A DNA stretch of 64,000 nucleotides from Tubulanus polymorphus (GCF_964204645.1 NC_134026.1:16880650-16944649), one strand, 5' to 3'; positions 22,325 to 35,208 are shown, counted from the first letter of the stretch. The notes: generated by a model from the sequence alone, not told the origin. Program-made: numbers and translations.

Positions 22325-22470
22325 GTACTTTATTTCGCAAAGCAGCCGATCATAGATGGCGGTTGGGTGGCGGTAAAATGAAAACTTGGTTTCGTGGAGG
22401 ACGAAACGTCGTTTAACTCGCTGCTTAATAGCTTATTCTCGAGAATAATTCATCATTACATCTATTTAGG
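22325..22470 (-). repeat. DIRS 1 right inverted terminal repeat
   Basis: Reverse complement of 16790-16932. It continues to 22530 with right-end-specific sequence that reappears in the internal complementary region. Confidence 0.85.
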
Positions 22471-22530
22471 TTTACTCATTAAATTATAATTTCATTTCAT
22501 GCGCTTCGCGCACTTATGAAATCTGAAATT

Positions 22531-23329
22531 AATGATGATAAAACAAGTATTCCAGTCGTGTAAATATCAGACTCATCTCTAAAAATGTGATGCTATCAGT
22601 GAATCAGCCGTGTGCTGAACACAGAAGTAAATTTCCGAAATTGTGAAACCACATTTTCGTCAGATATCTTGATGCAAAGTTACTTTATGCACGGGATATC
22701 AAAACTAGATGAATCATTGAACACATCACATACAATAAATCGTTATATCATACACCCTGAATATCAGTATTCGCGCTAGAAATGATGAATATCAACCTAT
22801 TCAATCGTGACGCCATTTTGTTTGTGAAATAACGCGCACCAGCTGATCCACCTCGTTCAATGTTATGAAGTCATGATGGAAGTCAAAACAGGGTCAACAT
22901 TAATTTCAAAGAACCAAGATTTTGAGGGGTTTCGTCTTTGAAAGCCCATAACTACCGAACCAAGCGTCGGATCTTGGCGATATAAAGTTCTTCCGACGCA
23001 AATAGCATTCAATTTTCACATGTGTTATTTTGGACAGTTAAAGATGCTGCATAAAGAAACGTGCTCAAATAAATCAAATTTTTGAAACTTTTTGGTAAAT
23101 TTCTCGAAAAATACCACACCTTTCAACTTTGCGCACCATAATGAAAAACCAATTACGAAATATTTTTATGTTTAATCCATTTAATTCGCCCATGATAGTG
23201 AAATTACAGGCTAATGAAATTGCGTTTGAGTGTGCTAAAAATAGCTTTGAGTGTAGTGTATTAAGCATACGAATGATTATCTATCGGCCAGACCGTTGAC
23301 ATAGGCTCGTTAACGCGAGCCTAAAATTG
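22531..23329. other. Non-coding stretch, no gene seen
   Basis: No protein-like frame. At 23302-23324 a short inverted pair (GGCTCGTTAACGCGAGCC) can form a hairpin. Confidence 0.5.
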
Positions 23330-23720
23330 ATCAACAGTTGCAGCCTCTACTGTTTTCCCCTGATGGCCATAATTTGAAGCAGTCAACAATTGCGGCCTCG
23401 AGGCTGTTAACGTTGTTTTTCAGGTCAGTCCCTGGTAGCCATAATTTGAATCGAATCGACCCAATTTCAAATATGGTTTTGGCCAAAGTGATACCCTACT
23501 TGTGTGCCAAGTTTGAAATAAATCGCTCAACAATTGTGGCGTCTTAGCTATTAACGTCCTTTTTCGCCTCAGTCTCATGGTGGCCATTATTCGAATCCAC
23601 CCATTTTAAATAGGATTCGGGGCCAAGTGATACCCTACTTATGTACCAAGTTTGAAAACAATCGGTCAACAACTGCGGCCTCTAGGCTGTTAACGTCGCT
23701 TTTCATGGCGGCCCCTGGTG
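23330..23720. repeat. Degenerate tandem repeats of about 145 bp
   Basis: Three units with shared blocks CAACAATTGCGGCC (near 23381, 23528 and 23672), GCTGTTAACGT, CCTGGTGGCCAT, and CCAAGTGATACCCTACTT. The style recalls family A's internal units (CCCCTGGTGGCC) but the sequence is distinct. Confidence 0.7.
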
Positions 23721-23759
23721 GCCAAAAACTTGTTGATCTTGATATGCCTCTTTGAACTG

Positions 23760-24620
23760 GAAGTGTTTGTTAAGGTTACTGCCTGTCTCAGAACCAATCG
23801 GAAATTCAGACCATTGCTGAACAAAGAGAGAACCATGAAAATGAATTACTAAATGGCCTTGGAAGTACATCATCAAAACGTACTTACTGGGTAATTATAA
23901 GAAAACTATTGGGTGATAAATTTAATTGCGGTATACCAACTCTCTTTGATCAAGAATCAAATAAAGAATGTGCCTTGAGTTCTGAAAAAGCTAATATATT
24001 ACTGAATTCAGTGACAAAAAAATATCAAAACGTCAAAAACTTTGATGATTTTCCTGATTTCCAAGACCGATGTGTAAATAATGTTACAATTAACTAAACA
24101 TCTCCGGATACTATCTCCAAATTGATACAACAGTTGCCTATTGATAAAGCCTGTGGCATAATAAATAGAATGTTAAAAGCTTCAAAACATCAGGTTTCAC
24201 CTCTTAATTCTGAGCTATTTAATAACCTACTTAGTAAAGACGCATTCCCGGAAAAGTGGAAATTAGGCATCGTGTCTTGTATCTACAAGAAAAGGGGTAA
24301 AAGCAACTGAGAAAACTATCGACCTATTTCATTGTTGAATACCCTGTCTAAACTGTATGAACGTGCAATCTTTGATGCAATATTTCAACATGTAAATTCC
24401 CATAACCTCATATATAATCGTCAGTCTAGCTTTCTGCCAGGTCACAGTACCTGCGACCAAATTCTAGCAATATTGACTTATATTTTTTATTTTTTGATAT
24501 TTTCACAGAAATCGCGACGTTCATTCTGTATATTTAGACATTAGTGCTGCATTCAATTCAGTTTCGCATAAGCTGTTACTTCATAAATTAAAGGCTTATG
24601 GTGTAAGGGGAAACGTTTGA
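23760..24620 (+). pseudogene. LINE reverse transcriptase remnant
   Basis: Successive short frames (23909-24097, 24122-24310, 24332-24544) read as one decayed non-LTR RT. Blocks are SPLNSELFNNLL, FPEKWKLGIVSCIYKK, YRPISLLNTLSKLYERAI, QSSFLPGHSTCDQIL, and then motif A as YLDISAAFNSVSHKLLL at about 24535-24590. It stops shortly after motif A, so the YADD region and C-terminus are absent. A different family from the LINE at 36904, judging by the motif A wording. Confidence 0.75.
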
Positions 24621-24636
24621 TTATTTTTGTCATCAT

Positions 24637-24707
24637 TATCATTATCACTATCACTATCACTATCACTATCACTATCACTATCACTATTATTATTATTTTG
24701 TTCTTAA
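24637..24707. repeat. (ATCACT)n / (ATT)n microsatellite
   Basis: About nine hexamer units grading into ATT repeats, right after the LINE remnant stops. Confidence 0.9.
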
Positions 24708-25025
24708 TAATTTTAATAGTCTTTTTTCTACATAGCGGTCTTTTCAATGTTAAATATTTATAACTTTGCTATTAATGTCAATTTTGACCTTAGCATAATA
24801 ACTTATTGTAAAATTTTCCCTGAAATAAAGTTATATATATATTAGAAAAAGAAAAGAAAAATACTCTAACACAAAAACACAACCCTGTAGGATGATTATT
24901 TGCATTGTATGCTACCCTGGATACAATCAACTATTGGCTGATAAGTAATTGCACCTAACACTGACGATTGGTTACACTGCGTACACCAGCCTTTACTCTC
25001 CTTTGCTTAATAGACATTAACTTAC
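24708..25025. other. Presumed ATG10 intron sequence
   Basis: No gene seen. It begins downstream of the donor of the exon at 25026 (minus strand). Confidence 0.5.
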
Positions 25026-25108
25026 CTATCAGCGGCAAGTTTGCCCATTAATTCTGATGTACGACAAGGATGCAGCTGATAAAATGGACGTCCTAAAACC
25101 GGATGCTC
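25026..25108 (-). CDS. ATG10: ATG10 exon with the catalytic cysteine
   Basis: ATG10 is the E2-like enzyme that accepts ATG12 from ATG7 and passes it to ATG5 in the cytosol during autophagosome formation. On the minus strand this 83-bp exon sits between a TTTCAG acceptor (25109-25114) and a strong GTAAGT donor (25020-25025). It reads EHPVLGRPFYQLHPC and RTSELM. The HPC cysteine is the catalytic residue, and HP.LG.PF..LHPC is the family signature. It starts in phase 0, matching the end of the exon at 29610, and leaves two bases of a codon for the next exon. That final exon (usually with a WLS.VGPVVGL motif) was not found downstream in the window. Confidence 0.9.
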
Positions 25109-26295
25109 CTGAAATTAAAATCAATATAAACAATAAACAGGTAGCATGCTATGTGGAGTGAACCGAGCACCATTGAGGTTAGTTAATGCAGCCGTCAATC
25201 AATTTGATAAACCCTCCTGCTCATCCACTCAATTTTACAAAAAAATTGTCACTGTTTTCCTGTGTCCACTCTATTTCAAATCTATTTCACAGTCCTTAGC
25301 TATCCCTCTCCAGCCACCACCATTCCATGTGTTCCCTTCGAAAGGTGAACATGACCTTGACTCACCGATGCATTTTTTTGTGAAATAACAAAATATAGTA
25401 ATACAGTAGACTCTTTGGACTGAAGTTAACCGAATACCGATGTAGAGTTCATTCAACATTAAATACCATATAAGGCAATTTACGGGTTTATAAAGCATTA
25501 TCAATTTAATAGTTTACGGCCTTGAAAGGTGATACCTCGTTTCTCATTAAATTGCTAAGCCACCCCCGTCACTCCAGAAGGCCAAAATAAAAAGAAAACA
25601 ATTAACCCTTCCAATACCACATAGTGTCTCCGCTGCTGTACCTGAGGGAATTTAGGGGTTTATAGGGGTATATTTGAGGCTTCATGGAATAGTTACCAAG
25701 GTATCTGACACAGAAAAATTATATAGCATGTTGTTGATAACTTTTGGGCCAACAAAGTAGACATAAACAATGTGGGTATAAGTGAACTTGAGGTCAAGGT
25801 CACATTCTCCAAGATGGCCGCCATGAAAAAATTCACGAAAAAGTTTCAGATAAACTGCTCTGTCTCCCAGCAAAATGCACTGATCTATTCAATTCCAACT
25901 GAAATTGTATGCCATATATCCTTTATGTAGTAAAAATTTCAAAGCAATAGCACAACTAAAAGATTTATTTTTCCATTGATTTACCCACTTTTCCACCGAT
26001 ATGTCGGAAGGCCGGATGTAAGGGGTTTCATTGGGGTATAATTTCAGGCCTCAGAAAATTGTTACCTATGTATTTGACACTGATACATTGTATACCAGGG
26101 TGTTGATAACCTTTGGGCTTACAAATAAGACAAATAATATGGATATATGTGACCTTGAGGATGGAGTTTCTGGTTCTTCATTATTGTTATTGGTGTCCGT
26201 TGCCATGACAACCGTATCAACAGGGTCTAAAAAAATTGTCACTGATTTCTTTTCATCATCAAAATCAATGCCGGCACTATAAACCTATTTTCTGA
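25109..26295. other. ATG10 intron part with two related repeat units
   Basis: Two diverged direct repeats lie at about 25635-25820 and 26010-26170. Shared blocks are GGGGTATA.TT.AGGC, GTTACC.A.GTAT.TGACAC, and TGTTGATAAC.TTTGGGC, spaced about 370 bp apart. No other gene is seen. Confidence 0.55.
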
Positions 26296-26463
26296 CTAAG
26301 TCTCATCATCTGAACTGCTGCTGTCATATTTGTTGTCACTCTCAATTTGTTCACTACCAAATTCCAAGTCACCAGCATCACTGTCAGCATCATATACGAG
26401 CTGCTGAACCGTTTCATCCAGCCAAATTGTTTTTTCCTGGCTCTCGCGCGCACGTGATGACAT
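26296..26463 (-). CDS. Small acidic ORF, unrecognised
   Basis: A complete 55-codon frame from ATG at 26461-26463. It begins MSSRARESQEKTIWLDET and is then strongly acidic (DADSDAGDLEFGSEQIESD) with a Ser/Asp tail. Acidic leaders of this kind precede piggyBac-type transposases, so it may be the first piece of a lost transposon gene. It lies inside an ATG10 intron on the same strand, but nothing ties it to ATG10. The composition is too regular for pure chance, but the function is unknown. Confidence 0.35.
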   Translation of the reverse strand: MSSRARESQEKTIWLDETVQQLVYDADSDAGDLEFGSEQIESDNKYDSSSSDDET

Positions 26464-28270
26464 TGTACAGTTGCATTTCGCTCTTATCGATAATTAGTAT
26501 TGTATATTAGTAATGCACTTATTGATAATTTCAAATTTCCTGGATGATGACCTGGAACAAGTCAAAATAATCAAGTAGAGACCTTCAGTAAGTTGTGCTC
26601 TTGAGTCCTTCTAAACCAGTCAATCAATAGAAAAATTAGCTCTTTTTCTCTGGTATATTCATAGTTTAGGTATGATCATAAGGATGATATTCCAAGCCAT
26701 TAAAATGACAAGGCAAGTGACTCTGGAGATAACATGCCATTTTTTGGTTCTGCCCACTTAACCTTCTATAAATCGAGCCCTGAAAACTTCTGCCCTCATC
26801 TCATATAAATATCATACTCCAATAACTTTTGGATTTAAAAAGAAAAACCTTCTGCCCTCGACTCCTCCTTGGAAAATATGAAAATACAAGTTTATTTCCT
26901 GTTTTTATTCCAATAAAGCTCAAACAAAAGATTTGCCCACCTTAGTCATGTCCAAAAATGAAATTTGGATGAGAAACAAGTTGTCAACTTTGAAGGGCTT
27001 AAAGGGAAATATTTTTCGGTTGTTGGAACAGTAAGCCTTGGGAGGAACTCGAGGCAATGTCCGTACAAATGCAGTACATAGAAAATCAATAGGCCGATAA
27101 TAATTATACACATAGACCTATGTGTTCTACTGTCAGTTTTTTCATCAGAAGGTCGATCAATTAAAGATGAACGGGGGAAATTAAGTCTGTAATATCCTAG
27201 TTTATGCTGGCAGTACCACCATAGAGGCTCGCATTTAAGGGAAATGGACTGCTAGATTTCTAAATTCACAAGGTTATTAGAGTTAGCCAGAGCAGAGGAC
27301 AAATTTGAGCATAAAATCCATCAAGTAAGGCTAAGCAGTTTACCGAGTAGCCGATACACTGAGTACAGGAGTGTAGGGATCAGAAAATTTTCATGGAATT
27401 TCACTGATGCAGCTGATTTATCGTGAACCGGTACCGAGTAGGACGGAGTCTACTGTAATTTGCATGCATTGCGCGCAAATATCGAGAGGATCTCGTTAGG
27501 ACAGGATATATATCAAGCAACAACGCTGAGTGATTTATGTTTATATATTTAGCGAGCGGTATATAGCGAGCAGATATATTTATTTGAGCTAGCGGTGTGG
27601 GAGAGTGGATAATTTTTTTGTGATCGGGACTGTTAACAGCGTCTGCGTCAGGCGATAGTTGGTCAAACATTCGCTTCTTTTGTCCTGGCGTGCTGAATTC
27701 ACTGGATAGTCGAGCGCCAGAAGTGGTCAAACACACTTGTCTCTTTCGGCAGACATAAGAATAGCACACTAGGCAGAAATATCCGATAATTACTCAAGCG
27801 TGACGATTTCATGTGAATGACCTGTATGTATGTATAGATAGGTCCAGTATTTAGTACATAAACATATAGCGAGCAAACGGAAATGTTAGACGGTTATAAG
27901 TAATAACACAAAATGTTTTCAGCTTAACAGAATGCACGATCCTGGTCGCGATACATTCCCATTATTGATAACACAACTTTCAAGAACTAAGAGAAGGCTT
28001 AACCACTAAAATAACACAAACATTTGAGCAGCGTCTCCCGATGCGATGCGGACTACGCCGCCATGTTGTAACCGCCAAGAAAGAGTAACTTTCAAGGCAA
28101 AATCACAAAACGAAATGCGCATTTCTTATGAATCACCTTCTGAACTAAGAAACTATGAACAGCTCTGCTGTATCATCACAGTGATCAAATCGCTGCTTTC
28201 TGAGGTAGGTTATATGCGGAATTTGAGAATATAGAATTCATTTCTTTTTATCACAAAAAGAGAAAGAGTG
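26464..28270. other. ATG10 intron sequence, no clear gene
   Basis: A 122-residue minus frame at 27401-27769 contains SGARLSSEFSTPGQKKRMFD and similar hydrophilic text. It could be a scrap of a retroelement gag/ORF1, but I cannot assign it. Nothing else is recognised. Confidence 0.4.
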
Positions 28271-28845
28271 TACCGTATTTTCCGGTGTATAAGTCGAGTT
28301 TTTGAGACCAAAAATCATGTCGCCATGATGAAATGGAATATTAATTTATGTTAGGCTACACTCATATACCAATTTGAATTTAGGATGTTGATAAAAATAG
28401 TTTCTTATAGTTTGGAAATGCTCCAAAATTAATGTTAAAAATCAAAAAAGAAAGAAAACCGCGTATATTCATTGTACAGTGTTTATATAAGCCGCGATGC
28501 TGTGGCGTGCCAATAATCAATACACAGCAGTCTAATACTAGACTACAGGCGCGCGGCATTCAATGTATACACTATACATTCAACACGTGGATACAAACAA
28601 TGAGCACTAATCCGGTAATTTAATATTAGAAACAACAGATCCCAATGATTTAATAATGCAAACAGTGGTAAAGACTCTCAACTACTATGAGAATGACATC
28701 GGCACTGTTTTCAATGTGACATATGTAAACACATGAAGAAGCGACTCGACTTATACACCGACTATAGCCCTAGCACAACTTTTTAAACTGAAAATTTGAC
28801 CTCGACTTATACACTGGGTCGCCTTGTACACCGGAAAATACGGTA
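28271..28845 (+). mobile_element. MITE with 'CCGTATTTTCC' inverted ends, copy 1 (hAT-like)
   Basis: 575 bp starting TACCGTATTTTCCGGTGTA and ending with the complement, TACACCGGAAAATACGGTA, a 19-bp inverted pair followed by AAGTCGAG-type subterminal repeats. No coding capacity. Termini of this kind occur in hAT non-autonomous families (from memory). A second copy in inverse orientation lies at 60950-61607. Confidence 0.8.
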
Positions 28846-29609
28846 TTCATTGTATGATATTTACATTTGCTGTGCTGCTTTGGCAGAATGCCAGTAGTCA
28901 ATACACAGCAGTCTTATTCTAGACATTACCGAGGCGCCGCATTCAATGCATACACCATATATTCAACACATGGATACAAGAAATAAGCACTAATCCAGTA
29001 ATTTAATATCAGAAACCACGAATCCCAATGCTGCTATTCAATCTTGATAGGACATTCATTTTATGAATATTTGCTAGCTGAAAAGGTGAAGATAAAAAAG
29101 AATCACAAGAATAAAAATTTTTGTGCTGATGGCAGGACTCTCAAGAGGTTTTGATATTTTTGGCTGATAGAAATAAACCAATAAGTTTAATCGGGCTTAA
29201 GGCTAAAAGGCCTAGTCCCATAGCAAAGAGCCAAAAGGTTCTGAGTGAAGGTGGCAGGAGACAAACATTTCACGGAACTCTTTTCTCAACGTTTTGACTT
29301 AATTTGTAAAGTTTTTAATGGCCCTAATTGCATAAAGAAAATCTATGGTAAAAACGACAAGTATGATTGTCTTCTGACTTTCATTTACATTGGCTGTGTA
29401 ATCAGTCAGTCAGCTACAAATGTAATATTTTACTGAAAGCAAATGCATCAAATCTGTGAACGTTCAAGCAACCTATGAATCTTTGCTGAAGTTATAGTTT
29501 TTTTTTTTTTAGTAAATCTACTGATAGCAATGATGACATTGCAGGCAAGCCCATGAAAATAATAGAGCTTTCTGTGAAACAGTTAAAAGCTGTTATGATA
29601 TATACTGAC
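28846..29609. other. Partial second copy of MITE interior, then intron
   Basis: About 28855-29035 repeats the interior of the preceding MITE (blocks CAATACACAGCAGTCT, GCATTCAATG.ATACAC, CACTAATCC.GTAATTTAAT), so a second partial copy abuts the first. The rest of the interval shows no gene. Confidence 0.6.
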
Positions 29610-29707
29610 CTGCTGTGTGATCATGGACCATTTTTCATTCTCTAGGTGCTCTCTATGCTCTTGCGGTACATAGTCCCAAACTTTATCCAATGTAACTAGC
29701 TTACCAT
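29610..29707 (-). CDS. ATG10: ATG10 exon upstream of the catalytic exon
   Basis: A 98-bp exon on the minus strand between a CTGTTTTAG acceptor (just above 29707) and a GTCAGT donor (29604-29609). With the last base of the exon at 52454 it completes an Asp codon. It then reads GKLVTLDKVWDYVPQ to NEKWSMITQQ. The DG.L.TL..VW..V and W..ITQQ blocks match the ATG10 region just before the HP.LG.PF block, and the next exon at 25026 begins with that block in the same phase. Exon order, strand and phase all agree. Confidence 0.9.
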
Positions 29708-30351
29708 CTAAAACAGAGATGCTTAACATTGGAAATACACTGGACTGACTGAACCTCTTTCTGTATGATTTCCATAGAGGCTGATGTTCAGTGATACTAT
29801 AACTGCAAAGCAGTGATAATAATTTCTGCATTTGCATAATCTGGATGGCACTCCAATGTTGATACCGCCAAATTTTTATTCCATCTGTCCTCATTATGAT
29901 AATCTAATCAATTACAAATAAATTCATTATTCCCAGTGATTCGGCTGCAGGCCTCAAACAGTTACGTAGTTTAAAGATATTCTATATTTCTCTACCAAAT
30001 TTACTGAATATTTACAACTATAAATCATTAAAGCACTGTCGAGCCATAAACAAGATAAATTGGGTCCCATTCAATGAATGGACTTGTTTTTCTAAGTCGT
30101 TGTCCTGCTGGGACTCTCCGCTGATTTCTTGTCACTACATCCTAAGCTCAAAACAGGATTTCTGTATAGCTAATAAAAACATCATCTAAGCAGCACATTT
30201 ACCTGTGCATTCAGGCTGTGTAGAAGGTTTTCTGTACAATGGCGAGAATCAATGCCATCAGGATTGAGTCTCGCCAGGGAAAGAAGATGTTTGCCTGTAA
30301 CCATGCGTTATTCAAAGGAGTTTCTAGCATATATTTCTTTCTGTCAAACAA
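29708..30351. other. Start of the large ATG10 intron, no gene seen
   Basis: The 3' end, on the minus strand, of an intron that reaches up to 52453. No protein-like frame. Confidence 0.5.
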
Positions 30352-30603
30352 ACTAGGGGTCCAGGGACACCATGCCTACTTGGAAAGTGCTTTGAAATGC
30401 TCAACAATCTAACAATTTCAATATTCAACGACCCCTTGTAAACATATACTTACACCAATGACCTTGAAACTCACCACACTCATAGAACATGAGCTACCAT
30501 TTCGCAACTGATTGTAGTAATAAAATATGCCTAGGTGCAAATACAATAAGGAAATACTAAGTTATTCCATTATTCAACACCTCCTGGTGACCATATACAA
30601 CTA
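30352..30603 (+). repeat. Repeat family A, truncated copy
   Basis: Has the ACTAGGGGTCCAGGGACACC end and about one and a half internal units, then stops abruptly. Degraded (CGACCCCTTGTAAACA in place of CGCCCCCTGGTGACCA). Confidence 0.8.
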
Positions 30604-31782
30604 GAAAGAATCTTTCTATGTGGTTGAGTTAGCAACAAGATAATTTCAGTTCAATCGAAGACATTCAAATAAATTGACTTGCAGATAACTAGGCCTAAAT
30701 CAGTTCACACTAAATAGTAAGACAGTCATAAAAGACCAATGGTCTTGTAGCTCACCTGACCATTAACTAATAGGCAGTTTAGACTTGTTAGGTCTAAAAT
30801 GGATTAGACGCTGGTCTAATCAAATGAAATGGCAACTCTTGTTTTAATAAACATATCTATTTTCAGATAATAATATTCATATCAAAAGATAGGATAGGAG
30901 CTAGGCCTAATCATATCAGAAGTTTTGTCTTAAAATATTAGTTGAAACGTGTTTGTTCGAAAAAAATCGATAATTCCTGCTTCATTGGGTCGAGGTGGTG
31001 ATTCATTCTCGGGGTACCGGTATCGGACAGAGGATTGATATTCCGTCCATCCCCTACTTACACCTTGTTGTAGTACACATTTTTGGGGCACTGAGGACCA
31101 ATGACAATCATTATTCATAGCATATTCTTACCTTCAATGAGCAGAAATACCGTGTAAATACATGAGTGAATCAACCAGGAAATGCGTGGTAGTGTGCGTT
31201 GTCTCTAGTGTACGGAGACGCATCGGAGTCATTCAAAAATGTAATCAAAGAAACAGAAACTTTGATCTGTTGAAACACAATGTTAACATTGCGACTGAAA
31301 TATTACGAAATAAAATTCAACCTTGATCTCGATTGATTCGAATTTGAAATTAAAATCCACCTTTCGGCGCATTCAGTCCACCCTAGAATTTTGAAAATGT
31401 TCTTAATAGGCTACCACATTTCTTGGAACTATCCAAGAAACAATAGTTCATAGGTCGAGCCACGTTATTAGAGAGTTAGGCACGAGTCGGACTCCTGGGA
31501 TAAATCTAGACATTTTTTCAGCGTAAATTATGTGAAAATGTTTGACCAACACACAAAACTTTTAAGTACTAACAGTACGGGTCTATTTTGACTTAACAGA
31601 AAGGCATGTATATAAGAAGAACGACACTTTGCTTCGATTTTGGCATATTTTTGATTATTTCACAAAAACACGAGTTCCGAAATATATGAAATTTTCAGAT
31701 CATAAAATAGATACTATATGACACCTCTGATAAATAAATTGCCCATGGGCAAAGTGTGGTTTACCTTGAAAGCTAGAGGTTG
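30604..31782. other. ATG10 intron sequence, no gene seen
   Basis: No recognisable frame or repeat up to the target-site duplication at 31783. Confidence 0.5.
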
Positions 31783-32497
31783 TTTGGAGCAGGGAGGTGG
31801 GAGTGAATGGAGTATGAACGAGTCAGATATGTTATCAGCTAGTCGGCAATTCTATTCATGATCAAAGAGTTTTCATACCGCCCGCGGCTAACTGGGTCAC
31901 CGCTGCAGCGAGTGTGTGATGGTAAAATATCCCATCACACAGGTCCGTTTCCTAGACGTTAGGCCTGTGCCGTCAAGTTTGCCAAACTAGCACATGCTGT
32001 ACTGACAATAGCATCAGCCTTGCGCATGCGCAGTTGAATTCTTCTTGTACGGCGTGTCGCGGTCAACTTTCACGTTTTTCAGAGGAAAATATCGGATGAA
32101 AACTGAATATTTTACGGCAAAATAACCTCAGTTGGTAAGCAAACTTTGACATTAAACATACTTTGAAGAGACAATCGGCCACATATTAATTTAACACCAT
32201 AAAACACGTTGAAATGCATTGCATTCCTTTGCCTTCATCAATGTAGTGGCCGCTAACCGGAACACTTCTAAATTAACGATCGAAATATGAGAATTATTCA
32301 TTGACCACTGCGCATATCCGGATATGTGTAGTCATGTTGCTATGATACATATATACAAATACGTGTCAATTGAAGCCTATCTAAGAAAAAAGTATACAAT
32401 ACCATCGTGATATCAAAAAAGGCCTACCCCCTTGGTGACTAAGTCAAGAATCAATGATTTAATGATAATGTCATTGTTTTTAAATTTTTTCAGTAAG

Positions 32498-34231
32498 ATG
32501 GCAGATGATGTTTGTCGCTTGTGTGGTTTATCTGCAGCCAATAATGACCGTAATCGATACGACAAAATGAAGTTCAGTTCACACGTTTCATTATTATTTG
32601 GCATTGATTTCACTACGGACACTGCCGGTATACACCCAGATTTTATTTGCAATCTTTGCCGGCAAAAATTGCAACGTTGGCGTAAGGTGAAAAATAAATC
32701 AAGAAATATTCCAGTCAATATCACTTTAAAAACATGGAACGTCGAAAACCCTCCGCAAGATAACTTTCAGGACATTGCGCCGAAAAATGGTTTTGTGAAA
32801 GTGAATGAAAAAACGAATGTTTTCTATTCTGATAACTGCATACGGATGGTAGAATGCAGCGCTGAACACCGATTCTTTATCGATCAACTAAAAGTGACTG
32901 ATTCTTTGCGCCATAAATTAGAAATCGAGGACAAATTGCTGGAACTTAAGAAACTTAAACTGTGCTGCGGTAACCCTGATTTTGTTGATGTCATCACTGG
33001 TCGAGGTCTGAATGAGTTCCGAAATCAGAAGGGTGATGTTATAGCTACCGTTCAGACAACAAATTCAAGTAAAATTATTCGCCATATATCTTGTAAAATT
33101 GTAAATAATATATTTGTCGATCGCTGTGATGCGTGTAAAACATTTCGTGGATGCCTCTTCACAATGCGAAGCCGTTTGACATCCACAACTTCATCGCGAA
33201 CCTGTGTAAATAGTAATGTACGATACGATTATTTGTCAAATGAACAGCTTAAGATCCGTCTCCGTGAAACACAAGGTCAACGTCAAAATTTGAAGAAAGT
33301 TGAAGAACGGCTAAAACAATATAATTTTGAAGCTGCAAATGTCGACGTTACCCCTGAACTATCAGTGTTGTTAACGAAATCGGTTGAGGAAAATATCGAA
33401 CAATTCAATAATGACTTTCCGAGTGGATCTGTTCAAGAACTTCTTTGGCAACAACAGCGTCTTCAAAATTCGAAATCCGCCAAACAGATGCGATGGCATC
33501 CTTTGATAATTAAGTGGTGCATAGCTTTGCGACACAAATCAAATTTTTCGATTGCCTGAATGTTTCGACAGCTTATGAGAGCATAAGAAAGAGGAATCCA
33601 GATTTAAAGGAGTATCGTAGTGAATCGGACGAACGATTAAAGGTAGATTTATAGTTATTTCATTTGGAATGTATTGTTTCACATATAATTAAATTATAAC
33701 TGAATATTCTTGTGATTCTAGTGGCTTCTCAAAGAATTCATACCATTCCTGGACGAATGGGAAGGAGAAAAAGACATGTATGAAGGTTTGACAAAGGCAC
33801 AAAAAGCAAGAAAATGTTTGAGTTGGGAAACAATTGAAGGCTTCCGGATAACTGGTGTGTTTCTTCTCCTTATATCGATAGAAAACCTTATGTGATCACC
33901 ATTATTGAACAAAATTTGATTTTATATATTTTCAGTGTTCTCTTTTACTAAGTTGACAGTTGAGTTATCAAATATCAATGGAGTGGAATATTTCCTCAGC
34001 GAGAAGCTCAGCCAAGATCCGTTAGAGGAGCACTTCTCGAAACAAAAAAGTTGTGGAGGAAACAGTGACAACCCCACTGCCGCCGCTTTTGGCCACAATG
34101 AACTCAACCTTCTGATAGCAGGAAATTGTGCGAAGGCATCATCAAAAGGCAATTTCCGTGGTAAATTCAGAAGAGATGACGACATAGACATTGAATCGGT
34201 TGTGCCTCTTAAAAGAAAAAAACGTACTTAA
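32498..34231 (+). pseudogene. P-transposase-like protein with N-terminal zinc domain, three exons
   Basis: Start chosen at the ATG of MADDVCRLCG, just after a TTTTTTCAG acceptor-like site. Residues 1-65 form a CxxC...HPDFICNLC zinc domain (ZAD-like), with coil-forming and Cys-containing stretches after it. HPLIIKWCIALRHKS follows, a block seen before the catalytic core in P/THAP9-type transposases. A frame slip at the T-run near 33540 leads into KFFDCLNV. The exon ends at 33642 (donor GTAGAT). Exon 33722-33854 reads WLLKEFIPFLDEWEG and CLSWETIEGFRIT. Exon 33936-34231 reads LSQDPLEEHF and GGNSDNPTAAAFG, the P-type C-terminal signature. Phases join cleanly. Most of the catalytic core between is missing, so it is an internally deleted, inactive copy. 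Confidence 0.7.
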
Positions 34232-35208
34232 AAGTCGAAAAGTGTATTTATTTGTATGTCAGTAGTATTACAAATGAAAAAGTGAATACATGTAGACAGG
34301 TACAAAATAGATCAGTTCTTGTTAGCCAATACTTTTCTTAATGATTTTTCACCTTTTTTGGATACATTTTTGATATTATTTTGTTTTCTAATGTACATGA
34401 AAGCATCCTTGAATGCAGTGACACGAATGTCGATCCAGTATGTAATTACTCGTCTAAGCAAATTGCGACTCAGATTTTCGTCACTGACAAAACGTGTCAA
34501 TGTCTTCCTAGAATTTTTAACGGTTACACTCCATTCGATTTGTTGAAGCAGCTTTTCTTTGATATTTAATCCGTTCAATGTGTGAACATCATTTATTTGG
34601 AGATGAGGGCGAACAATATTCTCTAATAGTTTAAAAAAATTGTATACACTGTCTTTTACTTGGAAAAGACCGCCACGATCAACAGCCTTGATCCAGAAAG
34701 TTGTATAATCGAGGTAACTGTTCTGTTCCAAGTTTTCCTTTGTGTCGCATTCGGCTCTCCAATGTTCTAAGATATTTAGAATTGCTGCAGCAGCAGTGTT
34801 GCTTTTTAAGCGCGAATAGTACTTAATCAGTGCATGAGGAATATATCCTGCTGCATACCTCAATGCTTGTTCCTCTTCGTTGGTGAGTGGAGCTAGTTGC
34901 CTAGAATTTTTAGAGGTCGATTCATATCTTTTGTCAATTAAACCTTTGAATATCTCCCTGAGCAATGACTGAATGAAAAGACTGCCTGCCCGATTGTCAA
35001 AATCCGTGCTCTGCGCACATTTAAAAACCATAAGTTTTTACATCGTCATCTACTTCTTTACTACTAGAATACGTATGAAAGTTTGCCCACATCTTATCAA
35101 AATCGTTGTTTTTCGGAAAAGCTTGGTCTAGCGATGATAGGATATGAGAATACCATGTCTGAACGAATACAGAATCAATCTCATTTAAAATCATAATTTT
35201 TAGTATTA

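Larger units (their letters stand above)
16777..22530 (+). mobile_element. DIRS retroelement 1 (tyrosine-recombinase type)
   Basis: Gag, RT/RNase H and tyrosine recombinase follow each other on the plus strand. Inverted terminal repeats lie at about 16790-16932 and 22325-22470. An internal complementary region at 21168-21287 contains the complement of the outermost left end followed by the complement of the outermost right end, the diagnostic DIRS structure. That region sets the element's limits at about 16777 and 22530. No target-site duplication is expected. All genes carry frameshifts or stops, and the RT active site is changed. Confidence 0.9.
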
